Below, piece by piece: positions 33,263 through 42,337 of a DNA stretch of 64,000 bases. The notes under the pieces were generated by a model, which had not been told where the DNA came from, searched no databases, and saw only the letters and a list, made by a program, of their open reading frames with translations. Within the stretch, counting starts at the first letter, position 1. Every line of letters begins with the position of its first letter. The DNA is from Microbacterium invictum. GTDB lineage: Bacteria; Actinomycetota; Actinomycetes; Actinomycetales; Microbacteriaceae. The stretch spans positions 2,604,001-2,668,000 of the forward strand of contig NZ_CP139779.1 of assembly GCF_034421375.1 (NCBI RefSeq), written 5' to 3'. The position numbers and the translations under genes are program-made.

Positions 33263-35206
33263 ATGTCTGACAGCACCCGCCCTTCCCGCCGCCGCGGCCG
33301 CCGCGGCGCCGCCCAGGAGGGCCCCCACGCGAGCCTGAAGCAGCTGATCCCCTTCCTCCTCGAGCACCGCGGCGTGCTCGTGGTCGTCGCGATCCTCAGC
33401 ATCATCGGTGCGGTCGCGACGCTCGGACAGCCCGTTCTCGTCGGGCAGGTCATCGAGCGCGTCCAGGACGGCGAGACCCTCGGGCTCCTCGTCTGGGGGA
33501 TCGTGGCGCTCGTGGTCGCCGCGTCGCTCATCGGCGGGTATCAGCACTACCTGCTCCAGCGCACCGGCACCGCCGTGGTCTACTCCAGCCGGCGGAAGCT
33601 CGTCTCGCGCATCCTCCGCCTGCCGATCAGCGAGTTCGATTCGCGCCGCACCGGCGACCTCGTCTCACGGGTCGGCACCGACACCACCCTGCTCTACGCC
33701 GTTCTCACCCAGGGGCTCGCCGACGCGGTCGGCAACTCGCTGATCTTCGTCGGCGCGGTGATCGGCATGGCGATCATCGACCCCGCGCTCCTCGGTGCGA
33801 TCGTGCTGGTCCTGGGCGCCTCCGTCACCGCGGTGGTGCTGCTCAGCGGCCGGATCCGCCGCGCCACCCAGGTGCAGCAGGAGAAGGTGGGCGAGCTCGC
33901 CTCGGGTGTCGAGCGCGCTATCGGCTCGATCCGCACGGTGCGGGCGGCGGGCGCCACCGACCGCGAGACCGAGGCCATCACCGGCGTCGCGACCGAGGTG
34001 TACCACGTGGGTGTCCGCATCGCGAAGGTCTCGGCCCTCGTGGTGCCGGTCGCCGGCATCGCCCTCCAGGTGTCACTCCTGGTCGTGCTCGGACTCGGCG
34101 GATTCCGCGTCGCATCCGGAGCGATCTCGGTGGCGAGCCTGGTGACCTTCGTCATCTTCCTCTTCCTCCTCGTCGGCCCGCTGGCGACGTTCTTCGGCGC
34201 CATCACCTCGGTGAACCAGGCACTGGGCGCACTCGGGCGCATCCAGGAAGTGCTCGACCTGCCGACCGAGACCGCCGACGACGCCCGCATCGCGGCCGAC
34301 CTCGCCGCCGTCCCGGTACCCGCTGCGGACAGCGAGCCCGCGGCGATCGAGTTCGTCGATGTGCGCTTCTCGTATCCCGAGAACGTCATCGCGGCACGCC
34401 GGAGCGCCGAGCAGGAGGCCAAGGCCCTCCTCGAATCGGCGCACGTCGGCACGACTTCCCTCGAGGTGGTGCGCGACGGGGATCAGGATGCCGCAGCTGC
34501 GGCGACCCTGCCCGGTGCCGCCGACGCGGAGGTGCTGCGCGGGGTGTCGTTCCGGGTGCCGCGCGGAGCGCGTGTGGCGCTGGTCGGACCATCGGGCGCC
34601 GGGAAGAGCACGACCCTCGCGCTCATCGAGCGCTTTTACGACCCCACCGGCGGGGCGATCCTCCTCGACGGGCAGGACGTCCGCACGCTCGATCGCGAGG
34701 CGCTGCGCGCCCGGCTCGGGTACGTGGAGCAGGACGCCCCGACCCTTGCGGGCACGCTCGCGGAGAATCTCCGCCTCGCCGCACCCGACGCCACCGACAC
34801 CGACTGCGAGCGCGTTCTGCGGGCCGTCAACCTCGGCGAGGTTCTGGAGCGCAGCCCGCTCGGCCTCGACGCTCCGGTCGGCGAGAGCGGCGTGATGCTC
34901 TCGGGGGGCGAGCGTCAGCGTCTCGCGATCGCGCGGGCGCTGCTGGCGGCGCCGCCGATCCTGCTCCTCGACGAATCGACCTCGTCACTGGACGGCCTCA
35001 ACGAGCAGCGCATGCGCGACGCGATCGACGCCGTCGCGGCGGGCCGCACCCTCATCGTGATCGCCCACCGGCTGTCGACCGTCGTCGACAGCGACCTCAT
35101 CGTGGTTCTCGACCACGGCCGCGTGGTCGGCCAGGGCACCCACGGCGAGCTGGTGGAGACCACGCCGCTCTACCGCGACCTCGCCCGTCACCAGCTCCTG
35201 GTCTGA
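33263..35206 (+). CDS. ABC exporter, fused membrane and ATPase domains
   Basis: 647 aa half-transporter. The membrane domain (about residues 30-320, six helices) starts LKQLIPFLLEHRGVLVVVAIL and has the LPISEFDSRRTGDLVSRVGTD coupling region. The ATPase has Walker A GPSGAGKST, signature LSGGERQRLAIARAL, Walker B ILLLDESTSSLD and H-loop IAHRLST. Oddity: between the A-loop FSYPE (about residue 370) and the next strand VLRGVSFRV (about 423) there is an inserted segment of some 45 residues rich in Ala, Glu and Asp, where relatives have about ten. Likely a multidrug or lipid exporter; co-transcribed with the small HTH gene. Confidence 0.92.
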   Translation: MSDSTRPSRRRGRRGAAQEGPHASLKQLIPFLLEHRGVLVVVAILSIIGAVATLGQPVLVGQVIERVQDGETLGLLVWGIVALVVAASLIGGYQHYLLQRTGTAVVYSSRRKLVSRILRLPISEFDSRRTGDLVSRVGTDTTLLYAVLTQGLADAVGNSLIFVGAVIGMAIIDPALLGAIVLVLGASVTAVVLLSGRIRRATQVQQEKVGELASGVERAIGSIRTVRAAGATDRETEAITGVATEVYHVGVRIAKVSALVVPVAGIALQVSLLVVLGLGGFRVASGAISVASLVTFVIFLFLLVGPLATFFGAITSVNQALGALGRIQEVLDLPTETADDARIAADLAAVPVPAADSEPAAIEFVDVRFSYPENVIAARRSAEQEAKALLESAHVGTTSLEVVRDGDQDAAAAATLPGAADAEVLRGVSFRVPRGARVALVGPSGAGKSTTLALIERFYDPTGGAILLDGQDVRTLDREALRARLGYVEQDAPTLAGTLAENLRLAAPDATDTDCERVLRAVNLGEVLERSPLGLDAPVGESGVMLSGGERQRLAIARALLAAPPILLLDESTSSLDGLNEQRMRDAIDAVAAGRTLIVIAHRLSTVVDSDLIVVLDHGRVVGQGTHGELVETTPLYRDLARHQLLV

Positions 35207-35230
35207 ACTCCGAGGTGCGTCTTTCAGCCT

Positions 35231-35254
35231 TGCCCCCGCGCGTGATCGGGGGCA
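35231..35254 (+). terminator. Hairpin after the ABC exporter gene
   Basis: TGCCCCCG (35231-35238) and CGGGGGCA (35247-35254) form an 8-bp GC stem with an 8-nt loop, 24 nt after the stop codon. No U-tract. Confidence 0.7.
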
Positions 35255-35309
35255 GGGTAGGGGTCGAGGGGCCCACCCATGCTGCGATGAGGACGTCGGG
35301 GGTTCGACG

Positions 35310-35924
35310 ATGAGCGGAAGCGAGCCGAAGGTCGTCGTCGAGATGTCCATGTCGCTGGACGGTTTCGTCGCGACGCCGGATCACTCGACGGATGAGGTTC
35401 ACGCCTGGTACGAGGGGGGTGACGTGGCGGTCACGATGCCCAACATCGAGCTGACGTTCCACGTCGACGCGGCGAGCGCGCCTATCGTGCGCGACGCCTT
35501 CGAGCTCGGCGCCAACGTCACGGGCCGCGTCACCTTCGATGACGCGCAGGCGTGGGGAGGCGATGACCCCATGGGGATACCGAGTTTCATCGTGACGCAT
35601 CGGATACCCGACGAGTGGAAGGACCGGGATTCACCGTTCGTCTTCGTCACCGACGGTGTAGAAAGCGCGATCGCTCAGGCGAAAGCCGCCGCGCGGTACG
35701 GCAGACCCGTCGGAGTCGCGGGCGGCGACATCGCGATGCAATGCCTGCGAGCGGGGCTGCTCGATGAGTTGTGGATCCACCTCGTCCCGGTGCTCCTCGG
35801 TGAGGGGATCCGACTCTTCGACGAACTCGATGGCTCACCCGTGCGCCTCCGGCAGAGTCGTGTCGTCGAAGGCCGTCAGGTCGTGCACCTGTTCTACGAG
35901 GTCGCCGAACACCTCCCCCGCTGA
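35310..35924 (+). CDS. Dihydrofolate reductase family protein (RibD C-terminal-like)
   Basis: 204 aa, DHFR-like Rossmann fold of the RibD_C type. N-terminal VEMSMSLDGFVATPD, middle TGRVTFDDAQAWGG and C-terminal GVAGGDIAMQCLRAGLLDELWIHLVPVLLGEGIRLFDEL match the family seen in many actinobacteria. It is a stand-alone reductase, not part of the rib operon 9 kb away, and its substrate is unknown. GGGGG lies 8 nt before ATG. It is convergent with pckG across a short GTCGGCG/CGCCGAC hairpin. Confidence 0.85.
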   Translation: MSGSEPKVVVEMSMSLDGFVATPDHSTDEVHAWYEGGDVAVTMPNIELTFHVDAASAPIVRDAFELGANVTGRVTFDDAQAWGGDDPMGIPSFIVTHRIPDEWKDRDSPFVFVTDGVESAIAQAKAAARYGRPVGVAGGDIAMQCLRAGLLDELWIHLVPVLLGEGIRLFDELDGSPVRLRQSRVVEGRQVVHLFYEVAEHLPR

Positions 35925-35927
35925 TCC

Positions 35928-35943
35928 GTCGGCGGGCGCCGAC
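35928..35943. terminator. Hairpin between convergent reductase and pckG genes
   Basis: GTCGGCG-GG-CGCCGAC fills almost the whole 19-nt gap between the two stop codons, so it can work on both strands. Confidence 0.55.
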
Positions 35944-37821
35944 TCAGACGCGCTGCAGCCGGTAGCGGAGGGCCGCGAGCTCGGCGTACAGCGCCGGGGG
36001 GATCCGCCCCTCGAAGGTGCGGAAGAACTCCTCCGTCAGGTCGGCTTCCTTCAGCCACGACTGAGGGTCGATCGCGAAGAGGCGCTGCAGGTCCTCGTCC
36101 GAGACCTCGGTGCCCTCGACATCCAGATCCTCGATGCGGGGCAGGCGCCCGACGGGGCTCTCGACCGCGGGGACCTCGCCCTCGATGCGACGGATGATCC
36201 AGTCGACGACCCGGGCGTTGTCGCCGAAGCCGGGCCACAGGAACCGGCCGTCCGGGCCCTTCCGGAACCAGTTGACCTGGAAGATGCGCGGCGCGCGGTC
36301 GAAGCGGAGCTTCTGCCCGACCTGCAGCCAGTGGCCGAAGTAGTCGGCCATGTTGTACCCGCAGAAGGGAAGCATGGCGAAGGGATCGCGCCGCAGCTCG
36401 CCGACCGTGCCCTCCGCCGCGGCGGTGCGCTCGGACGAGATCGTCGAGCCCATGAAGACCCCGTGCGTCCAGTCGGTCGCCTCGACCACGAGCGGAACAT
36501 TGGTGGCGCGGCGCCCGCCGAAGAGGATCGCGTCCAGCGGCACGCCCTGCGGCGCATCCCAGTCCTCGGCGATCTGCGGGCACTGGGCCGCCCCGACGGT
36601 GAAGCGCGAGTTCGGGTGCGCCGCGGGCCGGCCGCTCTCGGGCGTCCAGAGGTTGCCCTCCCAGTCGGTGAGCTCGGCGGGCGGGGTGTCGGTCAGGCCC
36701 TCCCACCAGACGTCGCCGTCGGGACGGAGCGCGACGTTGGTGAAGATCGTGTTGCCCCACAGGGTCTCGACGGCCGTGACGTTGGTCGACTCGCCCGTAC
36801 CCGGGGCGACACCGAAGAAGCCCGCCTCGGGGTTGATCGCCCAGAGGCGTCCGTCCTCACCCGGGCGGAGCCAGGCGATGTCGTCGCCGAGCGTCTCCAC
36901 GCGCCATCCGGGGATGGTGGGGCGCAGCATCGCCAGGTTCGTCTTGCCGCAGGCCGATGGGAACGCCGCGGCGACGTGGTAGGCCCGCCCGGCCGGATCG
37001 ATGACGCGGATGAGCAGCATGTGCTCGGCGAGCCAGCCCTCGTCGCGCCCGATCACCGAGGCGATTCGCAGCGCGAAGCACTTCTTCGCCAGGATGGCGT
37101 TCCCGCCGTAGCCGGAGCCGAACGACCAGACCTCGAGGGTGTCGGGGAAGTGGACGATGTACTTCTCGTCGTTGCAGGGCCACGCCGCGTCGGGCTCGCC
37201 GGGCTTCAGCGGGGCGCCGACCGAGTGGACCGTCTTGACCCACGGCTTGCCCGCGGCGATCTCGCGCAGCACCGCCGTCCCGACGCGGGTCATGATGCCG
37301 ATGGATGCCACGGCGTAGGCGCTGTCGGTCACCTGAACCCCGATGTGCGACAGCGGACCGCCGACCGGCCCCATCGAGAAGGGCACGACGTACATGGTGC
37401 GCCCGCGCATCGATCCCTCGAACAGCGGCGTGATCGTGGCGCGGATCTCTGCCGGCGGCGCCCAGTTGTTCGTCGGGCCGGCGTCCTCTTCGAGCTCGGA
37501 GGCGATGAAGGTGCGCGCCTCGGTGCGCGCGACGTCGCTCGGGTGCGAACGGGCAAGGTACGAGCCCGGGCGCCACTCGGGGTTGAGCTTGATGAGCTTC
37601 CCCTCGTCGACCATCTGGCGCAGGAGTGCATCGTTCTCTCCGCGCGACCCGTCGACCCAGTGGATGCGGTCGGGCTGGGTCAGCGTGGCGATCTCCTCCA
37701 CCCATGCCTCCAGCTCCGCCATCCCGTCGCCCATGATCGTCGGCCGGGCGCCGTAGACGCGGGAGCCTCCGGCGACGGCGGCGTCGGACGTGGTGCGCGA
37801 GAAGATGTCGGCGATAGCCAT
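35944..37821 (-). CDS. pckG: Phosphoenolpyruvate carboxykinase (GTP)
   Basis: Converts oxaloacetate and GTP to PEP, the entry to gluconeogenesis; 625 aa, usual length for the GTP class. The nucleotide loop [13 protein letters not shown] with the hyper-reactive cysteine, and [28 protein letters not shown] and [11 protein letters not shown], are conserved. ATG 37821 has CAGGGAG 6 nt before it; the reading frame stays open far upstream only because it runs antisense through the regulator. Divergent from a RamB-like regulator across 117 nt that contain a clear inverted repeat. Confidence 0.96.
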   Translation of the reverse strand: MAIADIFSRTTSDAAVAGGSRVYGARPTIMGDGMAELEAWVEEIATLTQPDRIHWVDGSRGENDALLRQMVDEGKLIKLNPEWRPGSYLARSHPSDVARTEARTFIASELEEDAGPTNNWAPPAEIRATITPLFEGSMRGRTMYVVPFSMGPVGGPLSHIGVQVTDSAYAVASIGIMTRVGTAVLREIAAGKPWVKTVHSVGAPLKPGEPDAAWPCNDEKYIVHFPDTLEVWSFGSGYGGNAILAKKCFALRIASVIGRDEGWLAEHMLLIRVIDPAGRAYHVAAAFPSACGKTNLAMLRPTIPGWRVETLGDDIAWLRPGEDGRLWAINPEAGFFGVAPGTGESTNVTAVETLWGNTIFTNVALRPDGDVWWEGLTDTPPAELTDWEGNLWTPESGRPAAHPNSRFTVGAAQCPQIAEDWDAPQGVPLDAILFGGRRATNVPLVVEATDWTHGVFMGSTISSERTAAAEGTVGELRRDPFAMLPFCGYNMADYFGHWLQVGQKLRFDRAPRIFQVNWFRKGPDGRFLWPGFGDNARVVDWIIRRIEGEVPAVESPVGRLPRIEDLDVEGTEVSDEDLQRLFAIDPQSWLKEADLTEEFFRTFEGRIPPALYAELAALRYRLQRV

Positions 37822-37901
37822 GAATGCTCCCTGAGGTCGGCGTGAAACCTGGTGTTCCTCCACTATGGCTCTGCATGACAGCGGGTTTATGAGCATCTTC
37901 G

Positions 37902-37925
37902 GCGCAAGAACATTGATTCTTTCGC
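37902..37925. promoter_or_regulatory. 24-bp inverted repeat between pckG and RamB-like gene, probable operator
   Basis: Left arm GCGCAAGAA (37902-37910), 6 nt, right arm TTCTTTCGC (37917-37925): eight of nine positions pair. It abuts the -10 box TATCCT of the regulator gene, so binding would repress the regulator; it is about 80 nt from the pckG start. The AAGAA-type arms differ from the AAACTTTGCAAA-type RamB site described in Corynebacterium. Confidence 0.6.
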
Positions 37926-37931
37926 TATCCT
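37926..37931 (+). promoter_or_regulatory. -10 box TATCCT, leaderless promoter of RamB-like gene
   Basis: TATCCT, 7 nt, then ATG 37939, no ribosome site; it directly follows the inverted repeat. Confidence 0.55.
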
Positions 37932-37938
37932 CAAGATC

Positions 37939-39402
37939 ATGGCGCTTCCCACCGCGACCTCGTCCGCACCGCTGCATCTGACGACGCTCGGCCACCGCAT
38001 CCGGCACCACCGCGTCGCCCGCGGTCTGACGCTGGACGAGCTCGGCGAGCAGGTCGGCGTCGCCGGCAGCCAGCTGAGCCTCATCGAGAACGGCAAGCGC
38101 GAGCCCAAGCTGTCGCTGCTGCAGGCGATCGCCGGGGCCACTGGAGTCGAGGTCACCGACCTGCTCTCCACCGAGCCACCCAACCGGCGGGCGGCGCTCG
38201 AGATCGAGCTCGCCCAGGCGCAGGCGAGTCCGGTGTTCCGCCAGCTCGGCGTCGCACCGATCAGGGTCACGAAGTCGATGACCGACGAGACGCTCGAGTC
38301 GGTCCTCGCCCTGCATCGCGAGCTGCAGCGTCGCGAGCGCGAGGCGATCGCCACGCCCGAGGAGGCCCGCCGGGCCAACACCGAGCTGCGGGTGCGGATG
38401 CGGGACGCCGACAACTATCTCCCCGACATCGAGCGGCTCGCTGAGAAGCAGCTGAAGGCCGCCGGCCACGTCTCGGGGGCCCTCACCCACCGCACCGTGA
38501 GCATCATGGCCGAGCAGCTCGGCTTCGAGCTGATCTACGTCAACGATCTGCCGCATTCCGCGCGCTCGGTCACCGACCTTGAGCACGGCCGCATCTACCT
38601 GCCGCCCGCCTCCATCCCCGGCGGGCACGGACTGCGCTCGATGGCCCTGCAGGCGATGGCCCACCGGCTGCTGGGTCATGAGCGCCCCACCGACTACGCC
38701 GACTTCCTGCAGCAGCGTCTGGAGATCAACTACTACGCCGCGTGCTGCCTCATGCCCGAGACCGCCGCGGTGTCGTTCCTCCAGCAGGCGAAGAAGGACC
38801 GCAACCTCGCCGTCGAAGACTTCCGCGACGCGTTCGGTGTCACGCACGAGGCCGCGGCGATGCGCCTCACGAACCTCCTCACCCACCACCTCGGGATCCG
38901 CCTCCACTTCCTGCGCGTGGACGGCAACGGCGGGATCTCCCGCGTCTACGAGAACGACGACCTCCCCGTTCCGATGGATGTCACGGGGTCGGTCGAGGGA
39001 CAGATCGTGTGCCGGCAGTGGTCGGCGCGCTCGGCGTTCGAGGAGCAGAACCGCACGACCGAGCACTACCAGTACACCGACACCCCGGCAGGCACCTTCT
39101 GGTGCTCCACGCAGACGGGCGTGACCGGCGACGGGGAGTTCTCGATCACCGTCGGCGTGCCCTTCGACGACGCCAAGTGGTTCCGCGGCCGCGAGACGTC
39201 CACCCGGGCGACGTCCACCTGTCCCGACGAGTCGTGCTGCCGTCGCCCGCCCGCCGACGTCGCCACACGCTGGAGCGGTAAGGCCTGGCCGAGCGCGCGG
39301 GTGCACCAGCACATGTTCTCGCCCCTGCCGCGCGGCGCGTTCCCGGGGGTGGACGACACCGAGGTGTACGCCTTCCTCGAACGTCACTCCCCCGCGGAGT
39401 AG
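37939..39402 (+). CDS. XRE/ScfR family transcriptional regulator (RamB/PrpR-like)
   Basis: 487 aa. N-terminal XRE helix-turn-helix (about residues 15-75: [29 protein letters not shown]). The middle is an IrrE/ImmA-like domain (about 210-320) with the degenerate metal region [14 protein letters not shown]. The C-terminal DUF2083 domain holds clustered cysteines (Cys428, Cys433, Cys434 in [10 protein letters not shown], plus one each in IVCRQW and FWCSTQ), as in PrpR, where such residues bind an iron-sulfur cluster. RamB and PrpR control acetate and propionate metabolism in relatives. Divergence from pckG suggests control of gluconeogenesis by acyl-CoA or redox state; that target is inferred. 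Confidence 0.9.
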   Translation: MALPTATSSAPLHLTTLGHRIRHHRVARGLTLDELGEQVGVAGSQLSLIENGKREPKLSLLQAIAGATGVEVTDLLSTEPPNRRAALEIELAQAQASPVFRQLGVAPIRVTKSMTDETLESVLALHRELQRREREAIATPEEARRANTELRVRMRDADNYLPDIERLAEKQLKAAGHVSGALTHRTVSIMAEQLGFELIYVNDLPHSARSVTDLEHGRIYLPPASIPGGHGLRSMALQAMAHRLLGHERPTDYADFLQQRLEINYYAACCLMPETAAVSFLQQAKKDRNLAVEDFRDAFGVTHEAAAMRLTNLLTHHLGIRLHFLRVDGNGGISRVYENDDLPVPMDVTGSVEGQIVCRQWSARSAFEEQNRTTEHYQYTDTPAGTFWCSTQTGVTGDGEFSITVGVPFDDAKWFRGRETSTRATSTCPDESCCRRPPADVATRWSGKAWPSARVHQHMFSPLPRGAFPGVDDTEVYAFLERHSPAE

Positions 39403-40383
39403 TCAGTCCGACGGCGCCGCGCTGCCGTCGCCGAGACCGCCGCCGACGGTCGGGGAGTCCGCCGCCTCGCCGACCGCCGCCGGGCCGGGCGCCGACCACG
39501 CCATCCACCCGAGCACGTACACGACGAGAGCGGCCACGAGCCCGGCGACCACCCAGAGCACGATGAGGAAGTCCACCCACGACCCGATCGGGGGCGACCC
39601 GGGAAGGAAGGTCCGCAACGGAATCGTGGCGAAGAGCATCGCGGCGATCCAGCTGAGCAGGGTCGCCTCGGCCCGCCGACGACCGCGCCGCACCGCGATC
39701 GCCACGGTCAGGGCGAGCACGGGGAGGACGATCATCAGCACGAGCAGGACGATGCCGAACGCGATCGTGGCCGCCGCCCGCGAGGCGACGATCTGCACCT
39801 GCGCCACCGGCACCCCGTCGACCACCAGGTCGTCACTCCCCGGCAGCTCGGCCGACGCGAAGGTCCACCCCGGCACCCGCGCCGTGCCGCACAGGAAGAT
39901 CGGCACGGCCCGCTCCCCCGATCCCGCCACGCTGAGGGCGACGATGGCGAAGTCGGCCCGGTGCGCGTCGAAGGGCCACTGCTCCACGGCGCCCTCGGTG
40001 ATGAGGTCGAGCGCGATCGACGGCGGGAGCTGGTCGGGCTCGAGCGTGACCGAACGCTCCCCCGCCGTCCCCTGCACGAGCAGCACGAGCGGGTCGGCGA
40101 GCAGTCCGGTCGCAGGGTCGGCGACCTCACCGAAGTCCTCCACGTCGAGCGTCGCGACGATCCGGTTGCCGACGGCATCCACCCTCTCGGGCGAAAGGGA
40201 GAGCACCAGCGCGCCGTCGGGTCCGGCATCCGGGCAGGGCGCACCGAGGGCCGTCCGACTGTTGGCGGCGTAGAGGGCGACGACCAGGGCGTACACCAGG
40301 GCGCTCGTCACCAGGACGGCGATGATCCGGATGACGCGGCGTCGCCGCATCCGCTCCCCTGCGCCGGCTGTCGTCACGGCCAC
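39403..40383 (-). CDS. DUF4436 family membrane protein
   Basis: 326 aa. One N-terminal helix (about 18-42), a long extracytoplasmic domain (45-205; LEPDQLPPSIALDLITEG and QWPFDAHRADFAIVAL are recognisable DUF4436 sequences), then three helices near 210-230, 242-262 and 270-295 and a short acidic tail. Known mainly from actinobacteria; function unknown. It follows the AlkZ-like gene by 31 nt on the same strand. GTG 40383 gives MAVTT; a start at 40350 (MRRRRVIR) is possible. Its stop directly abuts that of the RamB-like gene. Confidence 0.75.
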   Translation of the reverse strand: MAVTTAGAGERMRRRRVIRIIAVLVTSALVYALVVALYAANSRTALGAPCPDAGPDGALVLSLSPERVDAVGNRIVATLDVEDFGEVADPATGLLADPLVLLVQGTAGERSVTLEPDQLPPSIALDLITEGAVEQWPFDAHRADFAIVALSVAGSGERAVPIFLCGTARVPGWTFASAELPGSDDLVVDGVPVAQVQIVASRAAATIAFGIVLLVLMIVLPVLALTVAIAVRRGRRRAEATLLSWIAAMLFATIPLRTFLPGSPPIGSWVDFLIVLWVVAGLVAALVVYVLGWMAWSAPGPAAVGEAADSPTVGGGLGDGSAAPSD

Positions 40384-40414
40384 AGTGTGGCATGCAGAGG
40401 CCGCGAGCGACCGC

Positions 40415-41473
40415 TCACGCCGCGCGGAACGCGGTGAATCGGTCGACGGCCGCGCGCGCCTCGGCCGCGGTCAGCAGGTCGGCGTCCAGCAGCTCGATGC
40501 CCTTCGCGCCGCGCGCGGGGACCCACAGCCCGGCGACCCGGCCACCGGCGACGATCACCGCACGCACCATGCCGTTCTTCGACGGCCCGACCCGGTCGAG
40601 GTGCGCCGTTGCGCAGGCGATCGACCGATCGTCGTACGAGAGGTAGTACTCGTCGAAGGGCGGCAGGGCGAACACCCGGGGACTCGGAGCGGACGGAGGA
40701 GGATCGGGGTCGATGTACAGGGGGTCGGCGCCGTCCCGCCAGACGGCGACCCGGCCTTCGGCGCGTCCGATCGCCTCACGGACGACCGTGAGCGACAGCC
40801 CCGTCCACCAGGCGGCATCCCGCGCGGTGGCGGGTCCGTGACCTCGGAGGTAGCGGACGACGAGCTCGACGACCGGGTCGGCGGGGTCGGCGGACGCCGT
40901 GTCGAGATCCTCGACGAGGACGACGGTCTGCTCCCGCCCCGCGCCGCTCGGCCGGTCCTGCAGCGGCCCCAGGCACAGCACACCCCGCACGGCGAGCGCG
41001 GACAGCAGGTGGTAGCCCCGCTGGCCGGTCGTCGGGATGCCTGCCGCGTCCCACACGGCGAACAGGTCGGCACGGGTCATCCGGCGCGCGTCCGCGAGCG
41101 CCTTCCGAGCGGCGACTCCGGCCTGCTCGAGGACCGTCTCGTCCACGCCCTCCCGGCGCAGCACCGGAGTCGCGCGCGCCAGCTGTCGATCGCCGGTCGC
41201 CCGCAGGATCCACCGGAGATCCGCCGCCGGCACGATGTGGAGCGTCCCGCGCATCGTCCAGGAGCGGATGAGCAGACCGGCGTCGAACAGCCCGTCGAGC
41301 GCAGCGAGGGTGGGCTCCCCCTGCGTCCGCACCGCGAGCGCCCAGCGCCCTCCGACGAAATCCTGCGCCTGGACGGCGAGCATGTGCTCGGCCGCCGTGA
41401 TCGCGTCGCGCGCGGGTGCGCCGAGCCGATGGGAGGTCAGCCTCCGTCCGAGGGGCCGGTCCACCCTGTCCAT
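40415..41473 (-). CDS. Winged-helix DNA-binding protein, AlkZ/YcaQ-like (HTH_42)
   Basis: 352 aa. The family is made of tandem winged helices. Motifs: VQAQDFVGGRWALAVRT with a Q-x-Q pair (Gln35, Gln37), the catalytic signature of AlkZ-type DNA glycosylases that unhook crosslinks; SWTMRGTLHIVPAADLRWIL; and a C-terminal PPFDEYYLSYDDRS stretch. Many actinobacterial relatives have no tested activity, so glycosylase function is inferred from the Q-x-Q only. No drug-biosynthesis genes are nearby. Confidence 0.82.
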   Translation of the reverse strand: MDRVDRPLGRRLTSHRLGAPARDAITAAEHMLAVQAQDFVGGRWALAVRTQGEPTLAALDGLFDAGLLIRSWTMRGTLHIVPAADLRWILRATGDRQLARATPVLRREGVDETVLEQAGVAARKALADARRMTRADLFAVWDAAGIPTTGQRGYHLLSALAVRGVLCLGPLQDRPSGAGREQTVVLVEDLDTASADPADPVVELVVRYLRGHGPATARDAAWWTGLSLTVVREAIGRAEGRVAVWRDGADPLYIDPDPPPSAPSPRVFALPPFDEYYLSYDDRSIACATAHLDRVGPSKNGMVRAVIVAGGRVAGLWVPARGAKGIELLDADLLTAAEARAAVDRFTAFRAA

Positions 41474-41497
41474 TCTGCCCGGCGCCGGGCGCCAGGG

Positions 41498-42337
41498 CTA
41501 CCGGATGCCGCTCCGGGCGAATCCGGCGATGAAGTAGCGCTGGAAGAAGAGGAACACCAGCGCGATGGGTACCACGTTCACGAGGGCGAAGGCCATCGTC
41601 GCTCCGTAGTCGCTACCCGCCTGCCCCTGGAGGAACAGCAGTCCGATGGGGAGGGTGAAGAGCTCATTGTCGCGGAGCGCGATGAGCGGCCAGGCGAAGT
41701 CGTTCCACGACTGCAGGAGCCCCATGAACACCAGCACCGCGATGAGGGGCCGGGACATCGGCAGGATGATCCGGCGGAAGGTCTGCAGGTGGGTGGCACC
41801 GTCCAGCCGTGCGGCCTCGATGAGCTCGCGCGGGATCCCCAGCATGAACTGCCGTGCCAGGAAGAGGCCGAAGGCCGTCGCCGCACTCGGGAGGATCACT
41901 CCCCAGTACGTGCCGTACAGACCGAGGCCCGTGATGAGGCGGAAGAGAGACACGATGATCACCTGGACGGGCAGCACGAGGGTGGCCAGGGCGATGAAGA
42001 AGAGCACGGTGGAGCCCGGGAACCGCAGCTGGGCGAACGCGTAGCCGGCGAGGAGGCTCGTGATCGTCGACAGCGCGGTGACCACGAGCGAGATCGCCAC
42101 GGAGTTTCCGAACCAGGTCGCCACGGGGAACGACTCGAACACGCGAACGAAGTTGTCCAGGGTGACCTCTCGCGGCCACGGACGGAACTCGCCGCCCCCG
42201 AGCAGTTCGGAGCGGGTCGAGAAGGCGACGGCGACCATCCAGTACAGCGGCGAGATCGTCACGAGCCCGATGACGAGTACGACGACCGTGCGCGCGGCGG
42301 TCGCGCCGCGCGCCGAGAGGCGGGTGCGGGCGCTCAT
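41498..42337 (-). CDS. Carbohydrate ABC transporter permease (MalG type)
   Basis: 279 aa, six membrane segments, BPD_transp_1 domain. EAA loop: IPRELIEAARLDGATHLQTFRRIILPMSRP. C-terminus FFQRYFIAGFARSGIR is typical of the second sugar permease. ATG 42337 overlaps the first permease stop by 4 nt. Third gene of binding protein-permease-permease; no ATPase gene follows, so a shared MsiK-like ATPase elsewhere is expected. Confidence 0.92.
   Translation of the reverse strand: MSARTRLSARGATAARTVVVLVIGLVTISPLYWMVAVAFSTRSELLGGGEFRPWPREVTLDNFVRVFESFPVATWFGNSVAISLVVTALSTITSLLAGYAFAQLRFPGSTVLFFIALATLVLPVQVIIVSLFRLITGLGLYGTYWGVILPSAATAFGLFLARQFMLGIPRELIEAARLDGATHLQTFRRIILPMSRPLIAVLVFMGLLQSWNDFAWPLIALRDNELFTLPIGLLFLQGQAGSDYGATMAFALVNVVPIALVFLFFQRYFIAGFARSGIR

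Noticed and set aside
37822..39387. Open frame extending PEP carboxykinase to 1147 residues
   Set aside because: The extension is antisense to the RamB-like gene and lacks family similarity; the normal PEPCK start at 37821 has a good ribosome site.
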